Assembly (NCBI RefSeq): GCF_937888285.1
Contig: NZ_CALART010000039.1
Span: forward strand, 1 to 29,755
From: an uncultured Aquimonas sp.
GTDB taxonomy: Bacteria > Pseudomonadota > Gammaproteobacteria > Xanthomonadales > Xanthomonadaceae
DNA: 29,755 nucleotides
Reading direction: 5' to 3'
The translations under genes were made by a program, and so were the position numbers. Positions within the stretch are counted from its first letter, which is position 1. Every line of letters begins with the position of its first letter. Under the pieces are notes generated by a model. It did not search any database. It was not told where the DNA came from and worked only from the letters and a program-made list of their open reading frames with translations. Below, piece by piece: positions 22,898-29,755 of this stretch.

Positions 22898-24928
22898 ATG
22901 GCTGACCTGACCCGACTCCGCACCCTGGCCCTGCTGGGCCCCGCCGGCAGCGGCAAGACCACGCTCGCGGAAAGTCTGCTGCTCGCCGCGGGCGCCATCC
23001 CGCAGGCGGGCAGCATCGAGAAGGGCACGACGGTCAGCGACTTCGATCCGATCGAGAAGCGCATGCAGCATTCGCTGGCATCAAGCCTGCTGCACTTCGA
23101 GCACGCGGGCCTGCGGGTGCATCTGATCGACACCCCCGGCGCGCCGGATTTCAGCGGCCATGCACTGCCGGCGCTTGAGGCCGTCGAGACCGCCATCGTG
23201 GTGATCGACGCCCAGCGCGGCATCGAGCTGATGGCGCAGCGCGCGATGGACACCGCCGCCGAGCGGCTGCGCGACCGGGTCATCGTCATCAACAAGATCG
23301 ACGCCCCCGGCATCGACCTGCCCGGGCTGCTGGAACAGATCCGCGAGACCTTCGGCCGCGAGTGCCTGCCGCTCAACCTGCCCAAGGCCGGCGGCGTGCA
23401 GGACTGCTTCTTCGCCAGCAGCGGCGCCTCGGACTTCGGCTCCGTCGCCGACGCCCATCGGGCCCTGGTCGAACAGGTGGTCGAAGTCGATCCCGAGTTC
23501 GTCGAGCGCTATCTCAATGAGGGCGACGTGCCCGCCTCGGAGCTGCACGTACCGCTCGAGCAGGCCCTGCGCGAGGGCCATCTCGTGCCCGTGCTGTTCA
23601 CCGCTGCGAAGAGCGGCGTCGGCGTGCCCGAGCTGCTGGCCTGCATCGAGAAGCTGCTGCCCAATCCGCTGGAAGCCAATCCGCCGGTGTTCCAGCGCAG
23701 CGAGGGCGAGGACTCGGTGCCGGTTGACGTGAGCATCGATCCCGAGGCCCACGTGCTTGCCCATGTGTTCGCGCAGCGCAGCGACCCCTTCCTCGGCAAG
23801 CTCGGTTTCGTGCGGGTGCATCAGGGCACGCTGCGGCGGAACATGCAGCTCTATGTCGGTCACGCGCGCAAGCCGGTGCGGGTGGCGCATCTGTTCGCCC
23901 TGCAGGGCAAGACCCAGGTGCCGATCGAGGAAGCAGTGCCGGGTGAGATCTGCGTGGTCGCCAAGCTCGATGAGCTGCATCTGGACGCGGTGCTGCACGA
24001 TGCCGCCGAGGACGCGCACCTGCACCTGGCGCCGCTGAAACTGCCCGAGCCGGTGCACGGCCTCGCCATCGCGCCGACCCGGCACGGCGACGAGCAGCGC
24101 CTGTGGGATGTGCTGCATCGCCTGGTCGAGGAAGACCCCTGCCTGAAGCTGGAGCAGAGCGCGCAGACCGGACAGACCCTGGTCTACGGGCTCGGCGACC
24201 TGCACCTGCGCGTGCTGATCGAACGCCTGCGTGAGGCCTACAAGTTCGAAGTGCACACCGAGCCGCCGCGCATCGCCTACCGCGAGACCATCAGCGCGAC
24301 GGCCGAAGGCCATCACCGCCACAAGAAGCAGACCGGCGGCGCCGGCCAGTTCGGCGAGGTTTTCCTGCGCATCGAGCCGCTGCCGCGCGGTGCCGGCCTG
24401 CAGTTCGTCGATGCGGTGAAAGGCGGCGTGATTCCGGGCTCGCTGATCCCCGCCGTCGAAAAGGGCGTACACGAAGCCTGCGCCCACGGCGTCATCGCCG
24501 GCTACCCGCTGGTCGACATCAAGGTCACCGTCTACGACGGCAAGTACCACAGCGTCGACAGCAAGGAAGTCGCCTTCGTCAGCGCCGCCCGCAAGGCCGT
24601 GCAGGCCGCGGTGCGCGAGGCGAAGCCGGTGATCCTGGAGCCGATCGTGCAGGTCGAGGTGCTGGCGCCCGAAGCGCATGTGGGTGATGTCAGCGGCGAT
24701 CTCGCAAGCCATCGCGGCCAGGTCACCGGCACCCGCGCCGCCCTGCCCGGCCAGCTGCGCATCCAGGGCTTGGCACCGCTGGCGGAGCTGGCCAGCTTCC
24801 AGACCCGCCTCAACGCGCTGACCAGCGGCCAGGCCAGCTACACCCTGAGCCTGAGCCACTACGAGCCGGTGCCGCCGAACCTGCAGGCGCAGCTGGTGGC
24901 GGGGTTCACGCGGCAGGAGGAGGAGTGA
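22898..24928 (+). CDS. EF-G-like translational GTPase (EF-G2 type)
   Basis: 676 residues from the ATG at 22898, preceded by AGAGGGG. Domain order is that of EF-G: G domain with P-loop GPAGSGKTT (14-22), DTPG (78-81), NKID, then domain II (AHVFAQRSDPFLGKLGFVRVHQGTLRR), domain III (EEDPCLKLEQSAQTGQTLVYGLGDLHLRVLIERL), domain IV (TGGAGQFGEVFLRIEPL, VDIKVTVYDGKYHSVDSKEVAF) and domain V (ILEPIVQVEVLAPEAHVGDVSGDLASHRGQV segments). The G3 motif is DTPGAPDF: the His that activates water in EF-G (DTPGH) is Ala82 here. This marks it as one of the EF-G-like paralogues of unknown role, not the main fusA, which in proteobacteria sits in the str operon. GTP hydrolysis may be slow or rely on another residue. 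The next gene overlaps its stop by four bases. Confidence 0.93.
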   Translation: MADLTRLRTLALLGPAGSGKTTLAESLLLAAGAIPQAGSIEKGTTVSDFDPIEKRMQHSLASSLLHFEHAGLRVHLIDTPGAPDFSGHALPALEAVETAIVVIDAQRGIELMAQRAMDTAAERLRDRVIVINKIDAPGIDLPGLLEQIRETFGRECLPLNLPKAGGVQDCFFASSGASDFGSVADAHRALVEQVVEVDPEFVERYLNEGDVPASELHVPLEQALREGHLVPVLFTAAKSGVGVPELLACIEKLLPNPLEANPPVFQRSEGEDSVPVDVSIDPEAHVLAHVFAQRSDPFLGKLGFVRVHQGTLRRNMQLYVGHARKPVRVAHLFALQGKTQVPIEEAVPGEICVVAKLDELHLDAVLHDAAEDAHLHLAPLKLPEPVHGLAIAPTRHGDEQRLWDVLHRLVEEDPCLKLEQSAQTGQTLVYGLGDLHLRVLIERLREAYKFEVHTEPPRIAYRETISATAEGHHRHKKQTGGAGQFGEVFLRIEPLPRGAGLQFVDAVKGGVIPGSLIPAVEKGVHEACAHGVIAGYPLVDIKVTVYDGKYHSVDSKEVAFVSAARKAVQAAVREAKPVILEPIVQVEVLAPEAHVGDVSGDLASHRGQVTGTRAALPGQLRIQGLAPLAELASFQTRLNALTSGQASYTLSLSHYEPVPPNLQAQLVAGFTRQEEE

Positions 24929-25227
24929 GCGATCACTCCAGCGGTGATGCCCCGTCTGGCGTCAGCGCTTCCAGGCCTGGGCTTGTGGAACTGGGCTGCA
25001 TGGGCCTCGTCGCCGAGATGGTGCTGTGGACAGTGGCCGTGATCGCGATCGGCATCAGCGGCAGCGAGCTGTGGGGCTACGTCATTGGGGTTGGCGCAGG
25101 CGCGCTTGCGCTCGGCCTGATGTTCCGGCGCTGGTCTGGCCAGCCGCAACGCGATGTGGGCGACCGGCGGCGCGGGGGTGAAACCTTCGAGAGTGATGCA
25201 GCTGACGGCGGCGGAGGTGGCGATTGA
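24925..25227 (+). CDS. Small two-helix membrane protein
   Basis: 100 residues starting with GTG, overlapping the EF-G-like stop as GTGA; the end of that gene supplies an AGGAGGAG site directly before. Two hydrophobic segments are visible (LGCMGLVAEMVLWTVAVIAIG and YVIGVGAGALALGLMF), flanked by a polar N-terminus and an Arg- then Asp/Gly-rich tail. Start-stop coupling and the conserved-looking membrane pattern support it as a real gene, but I recognise no family. It might be inner-membrane with both ends in the cytoplasm. Confidence 0.6.
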   Translation: MSDHSSGDAPSGVSASRPGLVELGCMGLVAEMVLWTVAVIAIGISGSELWGYVIGVGAGALALGLMFRRWSGQPQRDVGDRRRGGETFESDAADGGGGGD

Positions 25228-25632
25228 GAGTGGGGGCGCGCGTCTGTGCGCGTCGGCAGAAGACCCACCCGCGTGCCGCTGGCGCCGCTGAATCTGCTGA
25301 AGCCAGAACCGCAGCGCTAGCGAACCGCGGCGCACCCCTCCCCCTCTCCCCAACCCCTCTCCCATGAGGGTAGAGGGGCTCGTCCGAGGCACTTCCTGGC
25401 GGCTCGTCTGATGCACTCCCTGGAGTGCTGCCAGGGGGGCTCGAGTGGGGCTCAGCGGAGACAAGCGATGCTGGCGGACGCAGGCAACGCATGCACCTGC
25501 ATAGGGTGGGCCCTGGCCCACCGTGACCTGCACCCTGCCCCGGTCCGCTGCGCCCATGACTGCGCCGCAAGCGCGAACCCGCCCGTCATGCGACAATCCG
25601 CGGCCCTTTCCACCCACACCAAGGACTTCGCC
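25228..25632. other. Repeat-bearing spacer before the small Arg-rich ORF
   Basis: 405 bases without a convincing larger gene. It holds a CCCCTCTCCC-type hairpin at 25354-25378 (a repeat type common in xanthomonad genomes), a 24-base near-duplicate at 25377-25399 and 25401-25423, and a dyad GCACTCC-CT-GGAGTGC at 25410-25425 nested in outer arms CCTGGC/GCCAGG. Whether the first hairpin ends the EF-G-like transcript is unclear. Confidence 0.6.
25354..25434. repeat. Hairpin and tandem 24-base repeat
   Basis: Hairpin arms CCCCTCT-CCC and GGG-T-AGAGGGG around ATGA at 25354-25378. Immediately after, GGCTCGTC-type units at 25377 and 25401 differ at three positions, and the second runs into the GCACTCC/GGAGTGC dyad. 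Confidence 0.7.
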
Positions 25633-25704
25633 ATGAAACTGGCCCGCCTGCGTCGCCGTCGCAATCGCCTCCGCCGCGATCTGCGTACCCGCGGCAAGCT
25701 GTAA
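25633..25704 (+). CDS. 23-residue arginine-rich peptide
   Basis: A short ORF starting MKLARLRRRRNRLRR and ending TRGKL, with 10 Arg of 23 residues. Reasons to take it as real: an AAGGA ribosome-binding site at the right spacing before the ATG, and a strong intrinsic terminator starting 10 bases after the stop, with no other gene between. This small unit is separate from both neighbours. The composition resembles very small ribosomal or nucleic-acid-binding proteins, but I do not recognise a family. It could also be a leader or decoy peptide, although no gene follows the terminator on that strand within the next kilobase. Confidence 0.5.
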   Translation: MKLARLRRRRNRLRRDLRTRGKL

Positions 25705-25714
25705 GCAGAACCCC

Positions 25715-25757
25715 GCGACCCACCGATGCGCATGACGCCGGTGGGTCGCTCTCTTTC
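25715..25757 (+). terminator. Rho-independent terminator after the 23-residue ORF
   Basis: GCGACCCACCG (25715-25725) and CGGTGGGTCGC (25739-25749) form a perfect 11-pair stem with a 13-base loop, followed by TCTCTTTC. The plus-strand tail orients it to the small ORF. Confidence 0.85.
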
Positions 25758-25805
25758 AGGCGCTCGCGCGAGTTGACCGCGAGACCCCTCTGTTGAAGCA
25801 GCGAC

Positions 25806-26852
25806 TTAGGGAGTCGGCGTCTCGTAGCCGTTGCAGAAGATGGCGTCCATGCCGTGCCGGCCCTCGCAGCCGTTGCGCAGCGGCACCTCCAGCAGCAGGC
25901 ACTCCGCCCGTTCGGGATTCGCAGCACACACGTCGAGCCCCTGCGCCGCCGGCGTCTGCAGGCTGTCGATGCTGTAGAGCACAGGCACCGCGCCAGGCGT
26001 CAGTACGCCCGGGTTCACGCCGATACGCAGGAAGCCACTGGCACCCGCATTCAGCACCGCGCTGCTGCTGCAGCTCAGGGTGAAGCCCGGATCGACGCTG
26101 CCGGAACTGCTGCAGTTGAAGCCCGCCGGGCTCGACGCGTTGCCGGCGGCACGCCAGAACACACCGCGAGGCAGCTGGATCTGGATGTTGGTGCGCGCCG
26201 CGGCAGCCGCACCGATGTTGCGGAACTGGGCGGTGACGGTGCCGGTCTCATCGCCGATCGCGAGCCCGCCGCTGCTGTAGCTGCCGCCCTCGAACACCAG
26301 CTCGGGAACGGGCGCTGTGGCAATGCCGAGGTCCATCACGTCGCACCAGATCGGCGAGGTGTCCTGCAGGCACTGGCCGAGTGTGGGCGAGCCCTGCGGC
26401 GGCAGCTCGTCGAGCCCGACATAGATGGGCGCGCTGCCCAGCGGCGCATCCGCCGCCACCGCGACATCGAACACCACTCCGCTGTACTTGTTGATCGCGA
26501 GCGGATTTCCCGAAAGCCCCGCACCGGTGCAGCGGATGGTCTGTCCACTGGGCTCCGCCGCCTCGGCCGTGCAGGAGACGAAGGTCGGCCGGAAGCCCTG
26601 ATGGCTGACATAGCTGAGTCCCGGCGGCAGGCGCAGGTAGACGCTCGTGACCTCGGTGCCGTCGCAGGCCTGTCCCGGACAGTTCTCCATGTAGACATCG
26701 ACCTTGCCGGTGCTGCCGCGCAGGAAGGGCTGTCCGAAGTTGGTGCCCGACAGATCGGGACGCAGATCGACCATGACGGTCGTGCTGGCCAAGACGATCG
26801 CGCTTGCCGTCATTGCGGCCATCAGTGCGAGCAGGACAAGGAATTTCGACAT
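25806..26852 (-). CDS. Secreted beta-rich protein with DUF11-like repeats
   Basis: 348 residues with a clear Sec signal peptide (MSKFLVLLALMAAMTASAIVLA) and a GGAG site eight bases before the ATG. The mature part is rich in Gly, Ser, Pro and paired Cys, with two beta-sandwich-like blocks resembling DUF11 repeats: VDVYMENCPGQACDGTEVTSVYLRLPPGLSYVS and GTVTAQFRNIGAAAAARTNIQIQLPRGVFW segments, each followed by a Cys-containing strand. The end is GCEGRHGMDAIFCNGYETPTP in two pieces, close to the IF-x-D/N-GFE tail found on many secreted proteins of Lysobacterales; here Phe is replaced by Tyr. Eight or more Cys suggest disulfides outside the cytoplasm. No catalytic motif is seen. It stands alone, in opposite orientation to the Arg-rich ORF. 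Confidence 0.85.
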   Translation of the reverse strand: MSKFLVLLALMAAMTASAIVLASTTVMVDLRPDLSGTNFGQPFLRGSTGKVDVYMENCPGQACDGTEVTSVYLRLPPGLSYVSHQGFRPTFVSCTAEAAEPSGQTIRCTGAGLSGNPLAINKYSGVVFDVAVAADAPLGSAPIYVGLDELPPQGSPTLGQCLQDTSPIWCDVMDLGIATAPVPELVFEGGSYSSGGLAIGDETGTVTAQFRNIGAAAAARTNIQIQLPRGVFWRAAGNASSPAGFNCSSSGSVDPGFTLSCSSSAVLNAGASGFLRIGVNPGVLTPGAVPVLYSIDSLQTPAAQGLDVCAANPERAECLLLEVPLRNGCEGRHGMDAIFCNGYETPTP

Positions 26853-27189
26853 GGCGGCGCTCCGCGAACCTGAGGGGCCCGCAGCTTCGATGCGGGGCCA
26901 TGCAGTTCAGGCTAGACCCATGAGAGCGGCTTGATCACCCCGCGAACAGGGGGTGTTCCGGCCTGCCGGAGATGCGCTGCACGTTCGGGGGCGCAGCACA
27001 CCGCTGCGGGAGGTGCGCAGGACGCAGCCGCTGCGTGCCATTCGGAATTCAGCGCGCTGGTGAACAATCGGCTGCAGCTGCTGATCGGCCACCGACGCCC
27101 ATGGCGGGCTCGCTGGGACAGGCATGACATCGATGCCGGCGCGGGCTGCCGGCGTGGCCACCAGCCTGCGCACGAAGCGGACTGCGTCC
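26853..27189. other. Spacer between the secreted protein and dnaJ
   Basis: 337 bases. One small dyad TCCGGC-CT-GCCGGA lies near 26967. A minus-strand ORF here (88 codons) has no homology or ribosome-binding site and is not called. I see no terminator for dnaJ and no known RNA. Confidence 0.5.
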
Positions 27190-28314
27190 TCAGCCTGTCA
27201 TCTTGTCGAAGAAGCTTTTGACCCCGTCCAGCCAGGACGTGGCGCGCGGGGAGTGGGCGAGCGCGTCCGCGCCTTCGAAGGTGCTTTCGAACTCAGCCAG
27301 CAGCTCCTTCTGGCGCTTGGTCAGCTTGACCGGGGTCTCGACCACGACCTTGCACAGCAGATCGCCCTTGCTGTGGCTGCGCACGGACTTGACGCCCTTG
27401 CCGCGCAGGCGGAACACCTTGCCGGTCTGGGTCTCGGCGGGAATCTTGACGATCGCCTCGCCGTCCAGGGTCGGCACCGGCAGCTCGGCGCCCAGCGCTG
27501 CCTGGCTGAAGCGGATCGGCACCTCGCAGTAGAGGTCATCACCATCGCGCTGGAAAATGGCGTGCTCGCGCACCCGCACTTCAACGTAGAGGTCACCGGC
27601 CGGCGCACCGGCAGGCCCGGCTTCGCCCTCGCCCGCCAGGCGGATGCGGTCGCCGGTGTCGACGCCGGCAGGAATCTTCACCGCGAGCGTCTTCTCGGAT
27701 TCGATGCGACCTGCGCCATGGCAGGTCTTGCAGGGGTTCTTGATGGTCTTGCCGCTGCCCGCGCAGTGCGGGCAGGTCTGCTGGATGCTGAAGATGCCCT
27801 GCTGCATGCGCACGCGGCCGTGGCCGCCGCAGGTGCGGCAGGTTTCGACCTCACCGTCGGCCGAGCCACTGCCGTCACAGACGCGGCACGCAACCACGGT
27901 GGGGATCTCGATCTCCTTCTCGACGCCACCGACGGCTTCTTCGAGATCGAGGTCGACCACATAGCGCAGGTCGGCGCCGCGGCGCGGCCCGCGTCCGCGG
28001 CCACCACCGAAGATGTCGCCAAAGATGTCGCCGAAGATGTCGCCCATGTCGACGCCGCCCGGCCCACCGCGTCCACCGCCCATGCCACCCTCGAAGGCAG
28101 CGTGGCCGTGCTGGTCGTAGAGCCGGCGCTTCTGCGCATCGGCCAGCACCTCGTAGGCCTCCTTGGCCTCCTTGAACTTGGCCTCGGCCTCGGCATCGTC
28201 CGGATTGCGATCCGGGTGGAACTTCATCGCCAGCCGACGATAGGCCTTCTTCAGGTCTTCGTCGGAGGCGCTGCGTTCGACGCCGAGCACCTGGTAGTAG
28301 TCGCGTTTTGACAT
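27190..28314 (-). CDS. dnaJ: Chaperone protein DnaJ
   Basis: 374 residues, the usual length. DnaJ delivers unfolded proteins to DnaK and stimulates its ATPase through the J domain. His33-Pro34-Asp35 is in MKFHPDRN. A Gly/Phe-rich stretch includes GDIFGDIFGDIFGGG, three tandem GDIF copies. The zinc-binding domain has four CxxCxGxG repeats: CRVCDGSGS, CRTCGGHGR, CPHCAGSGK, CKTCHGAGR. The C-terminal substrate domain is complete. It lies downstream of dnaK as usual, but the spacer is a repeat element that ends directly at the ATG, so no ribosome-binding site is visible; translation may depend on structure or on coupling. Confidence 0.98.
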   Translation of the reverse strand: MSKRDYYQVLGVERSASDEDLKKAYRRLAMKFHPDRNPDDAEAEAKFKEAKEAYEVLADAQKRRLYDQHGHAAFEGGMGGGRGGPGGVDMGDIFGDIFGDIFGGGRGRGPRRGADLRYVVDLDLEEAVGGVEKEIEIPTVVACRVCDGSGSADGEVETCRTCGGHGRVRMQQGIFSIQQTCPHCAGSGKTIKNPCKTCHGAGRIESEKTLAVKIPAGVDTGDRIRLAGEGEAGPAGAPAGDLYVEVRVREHAIFQRDGDDLYCEVPIRFSQAALGAELPVPTLDGEAIVKIPAETQTGKVFRLRGKGVKSVRSHSKGDLLCKVVVETPVKLTKRQKELLAEFESTFEGADALAHSPRATSWLDGVKSFFDKMTG

Positions 28315-28450
28315 GGGATTCGTGATTCGGGATTCGGGATTCGTGCTGCGTTGAACGGCGAGGCCGCAGCAAACGCCGCGGCCTCGATCCAGCCTCTAGG
28401 GTTGGGAGTGACGGGCTCTAGCGAATCCCGAATCCCCAATCCCCAATCCC
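28315..28450. mobile_element. MITE-like element filling the dnaK-dnaJ spacer
   Basis: Inverted ends of 29 bases at 28315-28343 and 28422-28450 match at 26 of 29 positions; each is built from GATTCGGG-type units. The inner part has a 9-pair hairpin CGAGGCCGC / GCGGCCTCG at about 28359-28386. The element starts one base after the dnaJ start codon on one side and ends four bases from the dnaK stop on the other, so it makes up essentially the whole spacer. No transposase is encoded. A related layout lies at 16241-16523. Confidence 0.65.
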
Positions 28451-28454
28451 GGCC

Positions 28455-29755
28455 TCACTTCTTGTCGTCCTTGACCTCGGTGAACTCGGCGTCGACCACG
28501 TCGTCGTTGGGCGCCGAACCGCCGCCCTGCGCCTGCGGGCCCGGGCCGGCCTGACCGGCTGCGGCGGCCGCCAGCGGCTGCGCGGCTTCCTCCAGGGCCT
28601 TGGTCTTGGCCTCGATCTGGCCCTTGTCGTCGCCCTTCATGGCCTTCTCGAGATCCGACAGCGCGGCCTCGATGCGGCCGATGGCCTCACCGCCGACCTT
28701 GTCGCCGTGCTCCTTGATGGCCGCCCGGGTCGAGTGGATCAGGGCGTCGGCCTGGTTGCGGGCGCCGACCAGCTCGTGGAACTTCTTGTCCTCTTCGCGG
28801 TTGGCTTCGGCGTCGGCGACCATGCGCGCGATCTCGTCCTCGGACAGGCCCGAGCCGGCCTTGATCTCGACGCGCTGCTCCTTGCCGGTCTTCTTGTCCT
28901 TGGCGCTGACGTGCAGGATGCCGTTGGCGTCGATGTCGAAGCTCACTTCCACCTGCGGCATGCCGCGCGGCGCCGCCTCGATGCCGGCCAGGTCGAACTT
29001 GGCCAGCGACTTGTTGTAGCGGGCCTGTTCGCGCTCACCCTGCAGCACGTGCACGGTCACGGCGGTCTGGTTGTCCTCGGCGGTGCTGAACACCTGCGAG
29101 GCCTTGGTCGGCACCGTGGTGTTCTTCTCGATCAGCTTGGTGAACACGCCGCCCAGGGTCTCGATGCCCAGCGACAGCGGGGTCACGTCGAGCAGCAGCA
29201 CGTCCTTGACGTCGCCGGCCAGCACGCCGCCCTGCACCGCCGCGCCGATGGCCACGGCTTCGTCCGGGTTGACGTCCTTGCGCGGCTCCTTGCCGAAGAA
29301 CTCGGTGACCGCCGCCTGCACCTTGGGCATGCGGGTCTGGCCGCCAACGAGGATGACCTCGCTGATGTCGCTCATGCGCAGGCCGGCGTCCTTCATCGCG
29401 ATCTTGCAGGGCTCGATCGTGCGCTTGACCAGGTCGTCGACCAGGGCCTCCAGCTTGGCGCGGGTCAGCTTGATGCTGAGGTGCTTCGGGCCCGAGGCAT
29501 CGGCGGTGATGTAGGGCAGGTTCACTTCGGTCTGCTGGCTCGACGACAGCTCGATCTTGGCGCGCTCGGCGGCGTCCTTCAGGCGCTGCAGGGCCAGCGG
29601 ATCCTTGCGCAGGTCGATGCCCTGGTCCTTCTGGAACTCCTCGACCAGGTAGTCGATGACGCGCATATCGAAGTCTTCGCCGCCCAGGAAGGTGTCGCCA
29701 TTGGTGGCCAGCACCTCGAACTGCTTCTCGCCGTCGACTTCGGCGATCTCGATGA
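28455..29755 (-). CDS. dnaK: Chaperone protein DnaK, 3' part
   Basis: The gene runs off the right edge of the window, so only about the last 433 codons are seen, beginning IEIAEVDGEKQFEVLATNGDT in the nucleotide-binding domain. Actin-fold signature VILVGGQTRMPKVQ, linker VKDVLLLDVTPLSLGIET, the substrate-binding beta domain (PTKASQVFSTAEDNQTAVTVHVLQGER pieces) and the helical lid follow. The C-terminal Gly/Ala/Gln-rich segment ends in the conserved DDVVDAEFTEVKDDKK, including the EEVD-like end typical of bacterial DnaK. It is the Hsp70 of the DnaK-DnaJ-GrpE system. grpE, usually next upstream, would lie outside the window. Confidence 0.98.
   Translation of the reverse strand, partial: IEIAEVDGEKQFEVLATNGDTFLGGEDFDMRVIDYLVEEFQKDQGIDLRKDPLALQRLKDAAERAKIELSSSQQTEVNLPYITADASGPKHLSIKLTRAKLEALVDDLVKRTIEPCKIAMKDAGLRMSDISEVILVGGQTRMPKVQAAVTEFFGKEPRKDVNPDEAVAIGAAVQGGVLAGDVKDVLLLDVTPLSLGIETLGGVFTKLIEKNTTVPTKASQVFSTAEDNQTAVTVHVLQGEREQARYNKSLAKFDLAGIEAAPRGMPQVEVSFDIDANGILHVSAKDKKTGKEQRVEIKAGSGLSEDEIARMVADAEANREEDKKFHELVGARNQADALIHSTRAAIKEHGDKVGGEAIGRIEAALSDLEKAMKGDDKGQIEAKTKALEEAAQPLAAAAAGQAGPGPQAQGGGSAPNDDVVDAEFTEVKDDKK

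Noticed and set aside
26907..27173. 88-codon minus-strand ORF downstream of dnaJ
   Set aside because: No ribosome-binding site, no domain, and composition like out-of-frame GC-rich sequence.

Overview
The window is a high-GC, densely packed segment that looks like a gammaproteobacterium of the Lysobacterales/Xanthomonadales (Lysobacteraceae or Rhodanobacteraceae). The evidence is a GyrA with Gln at quinolone-region position 83, mtnA close to gyrA, dnaK followed by dnaJ, a secreted protein ending in IFCNGYE, and intergenic palindromes and GATTCGGG-type repeats familiar from that order. This placement is inferred from family features; no search was run. No tRNA, rRNA, CRISPR array or transposase gene was seen.

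Region 1 (1-1344): tandem hairpin repeats at the left edge, a YdbL-like lipoprotein gene, then about 600 bases without genes that hold an 80-base tandem repeat and four GTAG-type REP palindromes. Region 2 (1345-15247, all minus strand): a surface-glycan locus wrapped around housekeeping genes. mtnA is upstream. It is followed by a coupled run: GT2 glycosyltransferase, GtrA-like flippase, GT-C-like membrane protein, ArnC/GtrB-like transferase, WecD-like acetyltransferase, a chimeric gene, and another GT-C-like membrane protein. gyrA comes next, ending in a clear terminator, then a methyltransferase and a third GT-C-like protein. The chimeric gene joins three helices of an ArnE/ArnF-type small transporter in frame to the C-terminal part of a WecE-type sugar aminotransferase. 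The aminotransferase half with the PLP lysine is gone, so the amino-sugar branch probably no longer works.

Region 3 (15406-18424, plus): a hydrophobic protein with a histone-H1-like tail and an AbgT-family transporter whose middle third has clearly different codon use. Region 4 (18715-22736, minus): a four-gene set that I consider the most likely undescribed system. It encodes a free-standing protease-propeptide homologue, a subtilisin-type protease without a signal peptide but with a long Lys/Glu repeat, a truncated ATP-grasp-like protein, and a complete ATP-grasp ligase; the last two genes overlap by 4 bases. Region 5 (22898-26852): a diverged EF-G-like GTPase with a coupled small membrane protein, a 23-residue Arg-rich ORF closed by a strong terminator, and a secreted protein. 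Region 6 (27190-29755): dnaJ and the 3' part of dnaK, whose whole spacer is a 136-base element with 29-base inverted ends.

In working terms, region 2 would build, modify and flip a lipid-linked sugar. Region 4 may be a regulated intracellular protease whose Lys/Glu tail could be an ATP-grasp substrate; that last step is hypothesis. The remaining genes are housekeeping or stress functions.
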